Positions 9,528 through 17,754 are shown, counted from the first letter of the stretch. The stretch: 64,000 bases of DNA from Aeromicrobium choanae (GCF_900167475.1 NZ_LT796768.1:1550001-1614000); one strand, 5' to 3'. Translations and numbers: made by a program. The notes: generated by a model from the sequence alone, not told the origin.

Positions 9528-10576
9528 CCCTGCAGTCGGAGCTGGACTCACTCCTGCACTCCGCCCGGGTCCCGGGTCTGAGCCGCGACCACCATGCGCT
9601 GCTCACCGCCCTCGACCTCGGCAGCTCCGGCGGCAAGCGCTTTCGTCCCTGGCTCGTCACCACGGTGCACGCGGCCTTCGCGGGCGACCAGCCCGACACC
9701 GTGGTCGACGCCGTCGCCGCGGCCACCGAGCTGTTGCACACCGCCTTCGTGATCCACGACGACGTGATCGACAACGACGACACCCGTCGGGGACGGCCGA
9801 GCGTGCCGGGCCTGTTTCGCTCCGACGCGAGCGGGCTGGCCACGTCGCCGGACGACCACGACACCTACGCGCGCGCCGGTGCGATCCTCGCCGGCGACCT
9901 CGCCCTGGCGGCCGCGATCCGCGCGGTGGCGACGTGCGGGGTGGACCCGGTCACCACCCACCGCCTGCTGGACCTCCTCGACGCCACGCTGCACGCCTCC
10001 GCCGCCGGCGAGCTGGCCGACGTCCGCCTCGCCCTGGGCACCGCGATGCCGAGCGCCGACGAGGCCATCGCCGTCACCGAGCACAAGACGGCCGTCTACT
10101 CGTTCGTGCTGCCACTGCAGGCCGGAGCGGTGCTCGCGGGGGCCGACGAGTCCGCCGTGCGCGTGCTGGGCGAGATCGGCCGCTGCCTGGGCATCGCGTT
10201 CCAGCTCCACGACGACGTGATGGCGATGTTCGGCGACCCCGAGCTGACGGGCAAGGACCCGCTCGGCGACCTCCGTGAGGGCAAGCGCACGCCGCTCATG
10301 GTGCACGCTTCGCAGACGCCCGACTGGGAGCGGATCGCGCCGCACCTGGGCGATCCCGACCTGACCGAGGCGGCCGCGGCCGGCGTGCGCGAGGCACTCA
10401 CGCACTGCGGCTCGCGGGGCTACGTGGAGGACCTCGCTGACGGCCACCTGGCTTTGGCGCGCGAGCATGCCCGCACCCTCGACCTCGAGCGGTCGCTCCT
10501 CGACCCCCTCGTGGCGCAGGCTTGGCACATGGCCGCCATGACGCAGGACACCACCGCGGAGGTGGGTGCGGCATGA
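9524..10576 (+). CDS. crtE: Geranylgeranyl diphosphate synthase (polyprenyl synthetase)
   Basis: A 350-residue trans-prenyltransferase. The first Asp-rich motif is DDVIDND near 85 with the preceding GGKRFRPWLV; the second is HDDVMAMFGDPELTGK, the variant usual in actinobacterial GGPP synthases, followed by DLREGKRTPLM. It condenses DMAPP with IPP, most likely to the C20 product given its place before phytoene synthase; the exact chain length is not readable. ATG at 9524 overlaps the idi stop (ATGA), and its own stop overlaps crtB the same way, so the genes are translationally coupled. Confidence 0.9.
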   Translation: MTLQSELDSLLHSARVPGLSRDHHALLTALDLGSSGGKRFRPWLVTTVHAAFAGDQPDTVVDAVAAATELLHTAFVIHDDVIDNDDTRRGRPSVPGLFRSDASGLATSPDDHDTYARAGAILAGDLALAAAIRAVATCGVDPVTTHRLLDLLDATLHASAAGELADVRLALGTAMPSADEAIAVTEHKTAVYSFVLPLQAGAVLAGADESAVRVLGEIGRCLGIAFQLHDDVMAMFGDPELTGKDPLGDLREGKRTPLMVHASQTPDWERIAPHLGDPDLTEAAAAGVREALTHCGSRGYVEDLADGHLALAREHARTLDLERSLLDPLVAQAWHMAAMTQDTTAEVGAA

Positions 10577-11475
10577 GCGCACTCCACCACGAGGAGCGCG
10601 GCCGCTCAGGGTCGACGGCCGCCACCGAGGCCTACACGCTGTACGACGACGTGGCCGAGGGTGCCGCCGCGCTCGTGATCAAGCGCTACTCGACGTCGTT
10701 CTCGCTGGCGTCACGGTTGCTGAACGAGCCGGTGCGCACGCGCGTGTGCAACATCTACGCGCTCGTGCGTGTGGCCGACGAGATCGTCGACGCGCCGCGC
10801 CCGGACGGCGACCACGACCAGCAGCTGCGCATGCTGGACTCGCTCCACGCCGAGGTGCACGAGGCGATGCGCACCGGGCACAGCGCCAATCTCGTCGTCC
10901 ACGCGTTCGCGCGCACCGCACGCGCGTGTGGGATCGGCACCGACCTGGTCGACCCGTTCTTCCAGTCGATGCGCACCGACCTCTTCCGCACCGACCACGA
11001 CGAGGCCAGCTTCGCGACCTACATCTACGGCTCCGCCGAGGTCGTCGGCCTGATGTGCCTCAAGGCCTTCCTCCTCGACCAGCCCCGGCCCGAGGCCCAG
11101 TACGCCGAGCTGGCCCCGGGCGCGCGTCGCCTCGGCGCGGCCTTCCAGAAGGTGAACTTCCTGCGCGACCTCGGCGACGACCGCGACAACCTCGGCCGCA
11201 GCTACGTGCCCGGCCTGGATCCCGAGCACTTCGACGTCGCGATGCGTGACCGACTGCTCGACGACATCGATGCCGACCTCGCCGCCGCAGCGGCCGTGAT
11301 CCCGCGCCTTCCCGCCGGCAGCCGTCGTGCGGTCGCCGCCGCGCACGCGCTCTTCGCGGAGCTGTCCCGGCGGCTGCGTCAGGCCTCGCCCGCGCGGATC
11401 CGCTCCGAGCGCATCCGCGTGCCCGGCCCCGCCAAGGCCCGGGTCGTCGCACGCGCCGTCACGGTCGGCGTCTGA
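10573..11475 (+). CDS. crtB: Phytoene synthase
   Basis: A 300-residue squalene/phytoene synthase that joins two GGPP molecules to phytoene. Both Asp-rich motifs are present: VADEIVD near 75 and the second in FLRDLGDDRDNLGRSYVP near 195-210. The N-terminal substrate-pocket motif is IKRYSTSFSLASRLL. The start is within an ATGA overlap with crtE; the last base of the stop codon is the first base of the crtI start. Confidence 0.93.
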   Translation: MSALHHEERGRSGSTAATEAYTLYDDVAEGAAALVIKRYSTSFSLASRLLNEPVRTRVCNIYALVRVADEIVDAPRPDGDHDQQLRMLDSLHAEVHEAMRTGHSANLVVHAFARTARACGIGTDLVDPFFQSMRTDLFRTDHDEASFATYIYGSAEVVGLMCLKAFLLDQPRPEAQYAELAPGARRLGAAFQKVNFLRDLGDDRDNLGRSYVPGLDPEHFDVAMRDRLLDDIDADLAAAAAVIPRLPAGSRRAVAAAHALFAELSRRLRQASPARIRSERIRVPGPAKARVVARAVTVGV

Positions 11476-13073
11476 TGGGGAGCGTCACGGTCATCGGCGG
11501 GGGGATCTCCGGCCTGGCCACCGCCGCCCTCCTGGCCGCCGACGGCTGGTCCGTCGACCTGCTCGAGCAGCGGGACGACGTCGGCGGGCGGGCTGGCTCG
11601 TGGAGCAAGGACGGCTTCCGGTTCGACACCGGCCCTTCCTGGTACCTCATGCCCGAGGTCTTCGAGCACTTCTTCCGGCTGCTCGGCACCACGGCCGACG
11701 AGCAGCTCGACCTCATCCGGCTCGACCCCGGCTACCGCGTGTTCTTCGAGGGCAACGAGCAGCCGGTCGACGTGCGCGCCACGCGCGCCGAGAACGTCGC
11801 GCTGTTCGAGGCGATCGAGCCCGGCGCGGGGCGCCGTCTCGAGGAATACCTGGAGTCGGCGGCCGACACCCACCAGATGGCCGTCGACCACTTCCTCTAC
11901 ACGAGCTTCGAGCAGCCGGCGAACCTCGCTCATGCCGACGTGCTGCGCCGGGCTCCCCGCCTGGCCGGGCTGCTGGGCCGCTCGCTGGAGTCGCACGTCG
12001 CCGCGCGCTTCGACGACACCCGACTCCGCCAGATCCTGGGGTACCCCGCGGTGTTCCTCGGGTCGTCACCGTCGCGCGCTCCGAGCATGTACCACCTGAT
12101 GAGCGGGATGGACCTCGCCGACGGCGTGCTCTACCCGCAGGGCGGCTTCTCCACGCTGATCGACGCGATCGCCGCCCTGGCTCGCGCCCGCGGCGTGCGC
12201 ATCCGCACCGGCGCCACCGTCATCGGCATCGACACCAGCTCCACCGGTCGCGCCGTCCCCACACCGGGCGCGCGGGCGCGGGTCGAGGGTGTCACGTTCC
12301 GCACCGACGAGGGGATCGAGCGGATCGACGCCGACGTCGTGGTCGGCGCGATGGACCTGCACCACCTCGAGACGCGACTGCTGCCGGAGCACCTCCGGAC
12401 CTACCCGGAGTCGTGGTGGAAGCGCCGCGATCCGGGCCCGGGTGCCGTGCTGGCGTACCTCGGCGTCGAGGGCGAGCTGCCCGAGCTGGCGCACCACACG
12501 ATGTTCTTCACGCGGGACTGGGCCGCGAACTTCGACGACGTGCTCGGCCGGCCCGGCCGCGTGCCGGACCCCGCGTCCTCCTACGTGTGCCGGCCGTCGG
12601 CCACCGACCCGTCGGTCGCTCCCGAGGGCGACGAGAACGTGTTCATCCTCGTCCCGGTGCCGGCCGACGTGGGATTGGGGCGCGGGGGCGTCGACGGCGC
12701 CGGCGATCCCGCCGTCGAGAAGACCGCGGACGCGGCCATCGGCCAGATCGCCTCGTGGGCCGGCGTGCCCGAACTCGCCTCGCGGATCAAGGTCCGGCGC
12801 ACCGTGGGACCCGGTGACTTCGCCGCCGACCTGAACGCGTGGTCCGGAGGCGCCCTCGGGCCCGCCCACACCCTGCGCCAGAGTGCGTTCCTGCGGGCGC
12901 GCAACGCCTCGCGCCGGGTGGACGGACTGCTCTACGCCGGATCCAGCACGATCCCGGGCATCGGGCTGCCGATGTGCCTGATCAGCGCCGAGCTCGTCCT
13001 CAAGCGCCTGCGGGGCGACCGGTCGGCGGGGCCGTCGCCCGAGCCCTTCGCCGGCACTACGGTGGTCGCGTGA
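11475..13073 (+). CDS. crtI: Phytoene desaturase (CrtI type)
   Basis: A 532-residue FAD-dependent desaturase/isomerase that converts phytoene to lycopene. The Rossmann motif VIGGGISGLATAALLAADGW is at the N-terminus, LLEQRDDVGGRAGSW follows, and the C-terminal signature LYAGSSTIPGIGLPMCLIS binds the flavin. The length is slightly above the usual 490-510 residues because of small inserts near 260 and 410. The start codon overlaps the crtB stop (TGATG), and GTGA couples it to crtYe. Confidence 0.93.
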   Translation: MGSVTVIGGGISGLATAALLAADGWSVDLLEQRDDVGGRAGSWSKDGFRFDTGPSWYLMPEVFEHFFRLLGTTADEQLDLIRLDPGYRVFFEGNEQPVDVRATRAENVALFEAIEPGAGRRLEEYLESAADTHQMAVDHFLYTSFEQPANLAHADVLRRAPRLAGLLGRSLESHVAARFDDTRLRQILGYPAVFLGSSPSRAPSMYHLMSGMDLADGVLYPQGGFSTLIDAIAALARARGVRIRTGATVIGIDTSSTGRAVPTPGARARVEGVTFRTDEGIERIDADVVVGAMDLHHLETRLLPEHLRTYPESWWKRRDPGPGAVLAYLGVEGELPELAHHTMFFTRDWAANFDDVLGRPGRVPDPASSYVCRPSATDPSVAPEGDENVFILVPVPADVGLGRGGVDGAGDPAVEKTADAAIGQIASWAGVPELASRIKVRRTVGPGDFAADLNAWSGGALGPAHTLRQSAFLRARNASRRVDGLLYAGSSTIPGIGLPMCLISAELVLKRLRGDRSAGPSPEPFAGTTVVA

Positions 13074-13396
13074 GCTGGCTCTACCTCGCCTCGGTGATCG
13101 GGGCGGGCTTCTGCATGGGGCTGGTCGACCACCGGTGGCGGCTGTTCCTCTTCCGGAAGAGCTCGTACGCGCTGGTCGTCCTCGCCGTCGGCTTCGTCTT
13201 CTTCCTGGTCTGGGACGTCGTGGCGATCCGGCTCGAGGTCTACGCGCGGGGCGAGTCCCCGGCGATGACCGGGATCGAGGTGGCCCGCGAGCTGCCGCTC
13301 GAGGAGCTCTTCTTCATCGTCTTCCTCACCTACGTCACCGGCGTCCTGCACGGGCTGTTCACGATGCTGCTCGACCGCAGGGCGGTCGCCCGATGA
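13070..13396 (+). CDS. crtYe: Heterodimeric C50 carotenoid cyclase subunit (CrtYe-like)
   Basis: A 108-residue membrane protein with three hydrophobic helices, one half of the split lycopene/C50-carotenoid cyclase of actinobacteria. The signature PLEELFFIVFLTYV, with two adjacent glutamates, is the conserved acidic motif of this cyclase domain, thought to deliver the proton for ring closure. The GTG start is in a GTGA overlap with crtI and the stop is in an ATGA overlap with the second subunit. Whether the ring formed is epsilon or gamma (decaprenoxanthin or sarcinaxanthin type) cannot be told from sequence alone. Confidence 0.87.
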   Translation: MSWLYLASVIGAGFCMGLVDHRWRLFLFRKSSYALVVLAVGFVFFLVWDVVAIRLEVYARGESPAMTGIEVARELPLEELFFIVFLTYVTGVLHGLFTMLLDRRAVAR

Positions 13397-13734
13397 CCTA
13401 TCTCGGGCTCGCCGCGGTGTTCACGGCCGCGACCCTCCCCGTTCTGGCCCTCGCGGTCGTCACGCGCCGCCCCGACCGCCGCTGGTGGGCCGCCACGGGG
13501 CTCACCGCCGTGGCACTCGCCGTCCTCACCGCCGTCTTCGACAGCGTCATGATCGCCGCCGACCTCTTCCGGTTCGACGAGTCGGCCCTGACCGGCATCC
13601 ATGTGGGGCTCGCGCCGATCGAGGACTTCGCGTGGCCGCTGGCGGCCACGGTGCTGGTGTCGTCGCTGCTGCTGCTCCTGTCGCCTCCCGCGCGCCACCG
13701 CGATCCCGCCCTGCGCTCGCAGGACCAGGCGTGA
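13393..13734 (+). CDS. crtYf: Heterodimeric C50 carotenoid cyclase subunit (CrtYf-like)
   Basis: A 113-residue membrane protein with about three helices, the second half of the split cyclase. It carries the paralogous acidic motif APIEDFAWPLAATVLVSS, matching PLEELFF of the partner. Both subunits are expected to be needed for activity, as shown for CrtYe/CrtYf in Corynebacterium. Overlaps at both ends (ATGA with crtYe, GTGA with crtEb) suggest near-equal production. Confidence 0.87.
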   Translation: MTYLGLAAVFTAATLPVLALAVVTRRPDRRWWAATGLTAVALAVLTAVFDSVMIAADLFRFDESALTGIHVGLAPIEDFAWPLAATVLVSSLLLLLSPPARHRDPALRSQDQA

Positions 13735-14606
13735 GCCGCGCCGGCCAGGTGCTGGCGTCGTCGCGCCCGCTGTCGTGGGTCAACACGGCCTTCCCGTTCG
13801 GCGCCGCCTACCTGCTGGGCGGTGGCGGCCTCGACGTCGCGTTCTGGGTGGGCTGCGCGTACTTCCTGGTGCCCTACAACCTGCTGATGTACGGGATCAA
13901 CGACGTCTTCGACTACGAGTCAGACCTGCGCAACCCGCGCAAGGGCGGGGTCGAGGGGATCGTGCTCGACCGCCGGATCCACCGCCTGACGATCTGGTCG
14001 GCGGTCCTGTCGAACGTGCCGTTCGTCGTGGTGCTGGCCGCGATGGGCTCGCCGCTGTCGAACCTCGTGCTGGCGATCAGCATCTTCGCCGTCATCGCTT
14101 ACTCGGCGCCGGTCCTGCGGTTCAAGGAGCGGCCGTTCCTGGACTCGCTCACCTCCAGCACGCACTTCGTCAGCCCCGCGGTGTTCGGACTGGCGCTCGC
14201 GGCCGCTCGCGGTGGTGAGGTCGAGCTCGGCGTCACGGTCGTCGCAGCGATCGCGGGCTTCTTCGCGTGGGGCGTCGGGTCGCACGCTTTCGGCGCCGTC
14301 CAGGACGTCACCGCCGACCGCGCGGCCGGCATCGGCTCGATCGGCACGGTGCTCGGTGCCCGCAACACCACCCGGTTCGCCTTCGCGGCCTACCTCGTCG
14401 GCGGCCTGTGCCTGCTGGCGCTGCCGTGGCCCGGTTCCCTCTCCGCCCTGCTGGTCCTGCCCTACGCCGCCAACATCGCGCCGTTCCTGTCGATCACGGA
14501 CGAGCGGTGCGAGGAGGCGAACGCCGGATGGCGTCGCTTCCTGTGGCTGAACTTCGTCACCGGGTTCCTGGTGACGCAGCTGCTGATCTGGATCAGCCTC
14601 CGGTGA
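13731..14606 (+). CDS. crtEb: Lycopene elongase / UbiA-type prenyltransferase
   Basis: A 291-residue integral membrane prenyltransferase that would add two C5 units to lycopene, giving the acyclic C50 intermediate (flavuxanthin-like). The UbiA motif NDVFDYESD near 60-70 holds the diphosphate/Mg-binding aspartates; a second motif, AVQDVTADRAAGI, lies near 190. Seven to nine hydrophobic helices are visible. Its presence with a split cyclase marks the pathway as C50 rather than C40. It starts at GTG within the crtYf stop and is the last gene of the operon. Its end overlaps by 14 bases the end of the convergent glycosyltransferase gene. Confidence 0.9.
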   Translation: MSRAGQVLASSRPLSWVNTAFPFGAAYLLGGGGLDVAFWVGCAYFLVPYNLLMYGINDVFDYESDLRNPRKGGVEGIVLDRRIHRLTIWSAVLSNVPFVVVLAAMGSPLSNLVLAISIFAVIAYSAPVLRFKERPFLDSLTSSTHFVSPAVFGLALAAARGGEVELGVTVVAAIAGFFAWGVGSHAFGAVQDVTADRAAGIGSIGTVLGARNTTRFAFAAYLVGGLCLLALPWPGSLSALLVLPYAANIAPFLSITDERCEEANAGWRRFLWLNFVTGFLVTQLLIWISLR

Positions 14607-15336
14607 CGCGGCGGGACCGGAACCGGTCCTGCCAGCGCACCCACGGCGGGCGCTCCGCCCAGTTGAGCCTCAGCGTGGTGACGGCGCGGTCCATGCGTCG
14701 CGCGAGCTGCCTCCGGCCCCGCACCGAGCGCCCCGAGACGCCCAGCCCCAGGCCGCGGTCGTAGCGGATCACGGACTCCGGGCCGAGCGCGAAGGCGAGG
14801 TCCATGTCGTCGTGCACGTCGTCGAACCGGTGCACGCGGCCGCGCACACGTTCCCAGCTGGTGCGCCGGATCGCCATGCTCGAACCCCAGAGCGGATGGT
14901 GCCCGAGGGCGAGGTAGGTCAGGACGTAGTAGGCGCCGAGGTAGGCCACCGTGGCGATGCGGGCCAGCACGGGCGGCAGGTCGTGGAACCAGCCCGCCCC
15001 GGTGACGGCGTCGACGTCGGGATCCGCCATCGCGCGGGAGACCCGGGCGATCCAGTCAGGGCCGGGCCGGGAGTCGGCGTCGAGCCGGGCGATGACGTCG
15101 CCCGTGGCCGCGTCGTAGCCGGTGGCAGCCGCCGGAGGGATGCCCAGGCGCGGCTCCACGACGACGCGTGCCCCAGCCGCCTCGGCGACGGCGACCGAGT
15201 CGTCGGTGCACCCGTTGTCCACCACGACGACCTCGAGCGGGGCCGCGGTCTGGAGCGCCAGCAGTCGCAGGCACTCGCGGAGCTCGTCGGCGTCGTCGTG
15301 CACGGGGATGACGACCGAGACGGTCGGGGCGGTCAC
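14593..15336 (-). CDS. Family 2 glycosyltransferase
   Basis: A 247-residue GT-A fold glycosyltransferase. The N-terminal strand VSVVIPVHDDADELRECL, the VVDNGCTDDS loop and the DxD-type motif ARLDADSRPGPDW are clear. There is no strong membrane segment, so action at the cytoplasmic membrane face is likely. The GTG start overlaps the stop of the upstream membrane gene by four bases, so these two form an operon. It ends inside the tail of crtEb on the other strand. A role in glycosylating the C50 carotenoid is possible from location but is only an inference; a cell-envelope glycan is equally plausible. Confidence 0.8.
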   Translation of the reverse strand: MTAPTVSVVIPVHDDADELRECLRLLALQTAAPLEVVVVDNGCTDDSVAVAEAAGARVVVEPRLGIPPAAATGYDAATGDVIARLDADSRPGPDWIARVSRAMADPDVDAVTGAGWFHDLPPVLARIATVAYLGAYYVLTYLALGHHPLWGSSMAIRRTSWERVRGRVHRFDDVHDDMDLAFALGPESVIRYDRGLGLGVSGRSVRGRRQLARRMDRAVTTLRLNWAERPPWVRWQDRFRSRRVTGG

Positions 15337-15884
15337 CGGCTCGGCTCCGCGGCCGACGTGCGGCTCACCACGAGGGCGGCGATCAGCGCACCGACCGCCC
15401 CGGCGGCGAGATCGCCGATCGTGTCGTCGTAGCCCACCTGGATGCGGCCGTCGATCCAGGTGTGGCCCATCCACTCGAGGAACTCCCACGCGACGGCGAG
15501 CGCGACAGCGGTGGTCAGGGTGACGACGAAGGCGCCCAGCCGCGGGCGCGCGAGCCGGGGATCGTCGTGGGTGGCGAGCGCGCCGACCTTCACGAGCACC
15601 TGCCACGTGAGGGCCGCGATGAGTCCGGTGGCGGTGGCGTGGACGACGAGGTCGAGGCCGGGGACGGCGAGGTACCAGTCGAGCTGGGCCGCCCAGCCTC
15701 CGAGCAGCAGCGCGCCGCAGAAGGTGACGTCGAGTGCCGGCCCGGTGCCGACCGCGCGAGGGATGAAGAGCGCACCGAGCACGAGGAAGAAGAGCGCGAA
15801 GCCGATCCAGCCCGCGTGGATCGTGGCCGCCACGACGCTGACGATGCCGGCGGCGCGCAGGGCGTCCGGGACGATCAACGGCAT
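15333..15884 (-). CDS. DUF2238/YjdF-like integral membrane protein
   Basis: A 183-residue protein with about five membrane helices. The signature is AVAWEFLEWMGHTWIDG followed by YDDTIGDLAAGAVGAL, resembling the W-E-[FY] and DTxxDLxxxxxGA pattern of the YjdF/DUF2238 family. Its function is unknown. The ATG at 15884 follows a -10 hexamer TAGGAT by six bases, so a leaderless message is likely. It overlaps the downstream glycosyltransferase gene (GTGA) and is probably co-expressed with it. Confidence 0.68.
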   Translation of the reverse strand: MPLIVPDALRAAGIVSVVAATIHAGWIGFALFFLVLGALFIPRAVGTGPALDVTFCGALLLGGWAAQLDWYLAVPGLDLVVHATATGLIAALTWQVLVKVGALATHDDPRLARPRLGAFVVTLTTAVALAVAWEFLEWMGHTWIDGRIQVGYDDTIGDLAAGAVGALIAALVVSRTSAAEPSR

Positions 15885-15890
15885 TCGGAC

Positions 15891-15896
15891 ATCCTA
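15891..15896 (-). promoter_or_regulatory. -10 hexamer TAGGAT for the DUF2238-like gene (leaderless)
   Basis: TAGGAT, six bases, then the ATG at 15884 on the minus strand. Confidence 0.5.
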
Positions 15897-15916
15897 CTGA
15901 CGGCGGGGAATTCCAC

Positions 15917-15967
15917 GAGTTACACCCGTGTGGTTCGTCCACATGCCTGTGCACAGGTGGGGACAAC
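15917..15967. repeat. 51-bp element with DnaA-box-like parts, copy B
   Basis: Starts GAGTTACACCCGTGTGGTTC, continues with CGTCCACA, then a perfect 12-bp palindrome CCTGTGCACAGG (15946-15957) and GTGGGGACAAC. It is the most diverged of the three copies. It lies between the short gene ending at 15974 and the promoter of the gene starting at 15884. Confidence 0.6.
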
Positions 15968-15973
15968 GCCGCC

Positions 15974-16126
15974 TCAGCGCAGGTGGGCGAACTCGTCGAG
16001 TCCGGCGTCCTCCTCGGCGAGGGAGAACGAGGCCATCGCCCGGTTCACCATGCCGGTCGCCAGGAGGACGGCGACCGACACGGCGAATGCCATGCCGCAC
16101 AGGAACGCGAGCGCCAGCGCGATCAT
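15974..16126 (-). CDS. Small hypothetical membrane protein, 50 residues
   Basis: A short frame beginning ATG at 16126 encodes a hydrophobic N-terminal half (IALALAFLCGMAFAVSVAV) followed by a polar, acidic tail (AEEDAGLDEFAHLR). A GAAGG ribosome-site-like stretch lies about 8-12 bases upstream. It is flanked on both sides by copies of the 51-bp repeat. No family was recognised. The single predicted membrane helix and clean codon use support it being real, but it could be chance. Confidence 0.45.
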   Translation of the reverse strand: MIALALAFLCGMAFAVSVAVLLATGMVNRAMASFSLAEEDAGLDEFAHLR

Positions 16127-16250
16127 CGGGTCGCCTTCGTGTGCCTGGCCATGCTGCTCGCCTCCGTCGTCGTGCGTGACATTGGAGAGCGGCCGGGCTC
16201 GGGTTTCGGACGTGGAACCCGGGCCCGCCCAGGACAGCCTGCGATGGCAG

Positions 16251-16303
16251 GAATTACATCGATGTCATTTCGTCCACAGGTCTACCCACACCTGGGGACG
16301 AAC
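16251..16303. repeat. 51-53-bp element with DnaA-box-like parts, copy C
   Basis: Starts GAATTACATCGATGTCATTT, with ACATCGATGT as a perfect palindrome, continues with CGTCCACAGG and ends ACCTGGGGACGAAC. The first ten bases are identical to copy A. It lies between the 50-residue gene and the end of the membrane coiled-coil gene. Confidence 0.65.
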
Positions 16304-16324
16304 GCCCGCCGAGCGCGACGTCGC

Positions 16325-16894
16325 TCAGACGCGACGGGTGTTGTCGGGGTCCTCCGGCGGAGCGTCCGTCGGGCCGGGCTCGCGCAGGTCGGCGTCCGGG
16401 TCCCCACCGTGCTTGCCGGTGAAGACGGGACGATCCTGCGACACCGCGTCCTGCCGGGCCGGGGCCACGTCGTCGGAGCGACCATCGGCGAGGTCATCTC
16501 GCTGTGCGTCCATACGGTCGTCACGCTGACCGTCGGTGACGTCGGGGTCGATCTCGTCGGCCTTGGCCAGGCGGTGGTCGACGTGCTGCTTGGTCTCCGC
16601 GGCCTCCTGCTGGAGCTCGGCGGCCTGGCGCTCGAGTCGCTCGGCGTCGAGTCGCGCCTGGTCGGCGTCGGCACGAGCAGCGGCGGCGCCGGCCGCGGTC
16701 TGGTTGGCGGAGACCGAGGCCTCGCGGGCCTCGTCGCGCAGGCGGGCGGCTTCGACGCGCTGCTCGCGCTCCTTCTCGAGCCGCTTCTCCTCCTTGGCCT
16801 TCTTGCCATTCGTGAGGGCCCAGACGAGAGCGGCCACCAGCAGCAGCGCCACGACCGCGATCAGGATCCAGACCCAGGGGTCGACGTTGTCCAT
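16325..16894 (-). CDS. Membrane-anchored coiled-coil protein, hypothetical
   Basis: A 189-residue protein. A single membrane helix at about 7-27 (WVWILIAVVALLLVAALVWAL) is followed by a long charged helix (about 30-115), rich in Lys, Glu, Arg and Ala, that should form a coiled coil. The C-terminal 70 residues are polar and probably disordered. The ATG at 16894 has an excellent GGAGGTGA site. The topology suggests a cytoplasmic coiled coil tethered to the membrane. Similar proteins are common in Nocardioidaceae, with no known role. The gap 16127-16324 upstream of the small gene holds repeat copy C and nothing else recognised. Confidence 0.72.
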   Translation of the reverse strand: MDNVDPWVWILIAVVALLLVAALVWALTNGKKAKEEKRLEKEREQRVEAARLRDEAREASVSANQTAAGAAAARADADQARLDAERLERQAAELQQEAAETKQHVDHRLAKADEIDPDVTDGQRDDRMDAQRDDLADGRSDDVAPARQDAVSQDRPVFTGKHGGDPDADLREPGPTDAPPEDPDNTRRV

Positions 16895-16995
16895 CAGGTT
16901 CACCTCCGCGGGCCCCGGCTGCGTCGGTCGACGCTGGCGCACCGAGCCCTCCCTCCTTGGTACCGCAGTCGCAGCTCCGCCGCTCGTCGGAGGAA

Positions 16996-17646
16996 TCAGG
17001 CAAAAGGCCCGTCCAGCAGCGCCCACTGCACGAGCATGATCGTCTTGGCGTCCACGATCTCGGTGCCGATGGCCGCGCGGGCCCGGTCGATGTCCAACTC
17101 CACGATCTCGATGTCCTCGCCCTCCGCCGCGACGCCGTACTGCGTGCCGGCGACGTCGTCCGCGCGATAGGGAGCCGCGAAGAAGTGCAGGCGCTCGGTC
17201 ACCGACCCGGGACTCATGAAGACGTCGAACACGTGCTGCACCGGCCCAATCTCGACACCCGTTTCCTCGACGGTCTCGCGCCGGATGGCCGCGACGGGGT
17301 CGTCCTCGTCCAGCAGGCCCGCGGCGGTCTCGACGAGCATGCCGTCGGGGTGGCCGTTCACGTAGACCGGGAAGCGGAACTGCCGCGTGAGCAGCACCGT
17401 CCTGCGGTCCATGTCGTAGAGCAAGATCGTCGCGCCGTCGCCACGGTCGTAGGTCTCGCGCCGCTCTGTGCGCCACGTGCCGTCCGACCCGCGTCGGTCG
17501 AACGTGGTCGCGCGCAGGACGTACCAGTCGTTCGACAGCACCTCCACGTCGCGCACGACGACGTCGGGGTTGCGGTCGAGCTCGCGGCCCGTCAGGTGCA
17601 GGCCCGTGCGGCCACGGTGGTCAGGGGTGTCGATGCCGGCGGTCAT
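16996..17646 (-). CDS. Nudix hydrolase, NudK/ADP-sugar pyrophosphatase-like
   Basis: A 216-residue Nudix enzyme. The Nudix helix lies at about 110-130 (GLLDEDDPVAAIRRETVEETG). The first acidic position is Asp where Glu is more usual, but the REtvEEtG part is intact. The region before it (YDRGDGATILLYDMDRRTVLLTRQFRFPVY) and the MSPGSVTERLHFF segment match the GDP-mannose/ADP-sugar pyrophosphatase group, which hydrolyses nucleoside-diphosphate sugars. ATG at 17646 was chosen because the alignable protein begins there; frames upstream look non-coding. Substrate is a family-level inference. Confidence 0.82.
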   Translation of the reverse strand: MTAGIDTPDHRGRTGLHLTGRELDRNPDVVVRDVEVLSNDWYVLRATTFDRRGSDGTWRTERRETYDRGDGATILLYDMDRRTVLLTRQFRFPVYVNGHPDGMLVETAAGLLDEDDPVAAIRRETVEETGVEIGPVQHVFDVFMSPGSVTERLHFFAAPYRADDVAGTQYGVAAEGEDIEIVELDIDRARAAIGTEIVDAKTIMLVQWALLDGPFA

Positions 17647-17664
17647 CGGTCCAGCCTCGCGGAT

Positions 17665-17754
17665 GGGGTGTTGGTGCCTGCGGGGACTCGCCGGGTCGTG
17701 GGAGAACCCGCTGGGCCTTCGGGGTGATCTGTCGGGACGCCCGTCCAACACCCC
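17665..17754. repeat. Separated 10-bp inverted repeat upstream of the Nudix gene
   Basis: GGGGTGTTGG (17665-17674) and CCAACACCCC (17745-17754) are perfect inverted copies 70 bases apart. They occupy the gap between the Nudix gene start and the end of the nuclease-like gene. They could close a stem or mark an insertion edge; neither can be shown here. Confidence 0.4.

Noticed and set aside
12839-13069. Longer N-terminus for the first cyclase subunit, open upstream to 12839
   Set aside because: The extension lies within crtI in another frame and is Arg/Pro-rich; GTG at 13070 starts the hydrophobic cyclase subunit.
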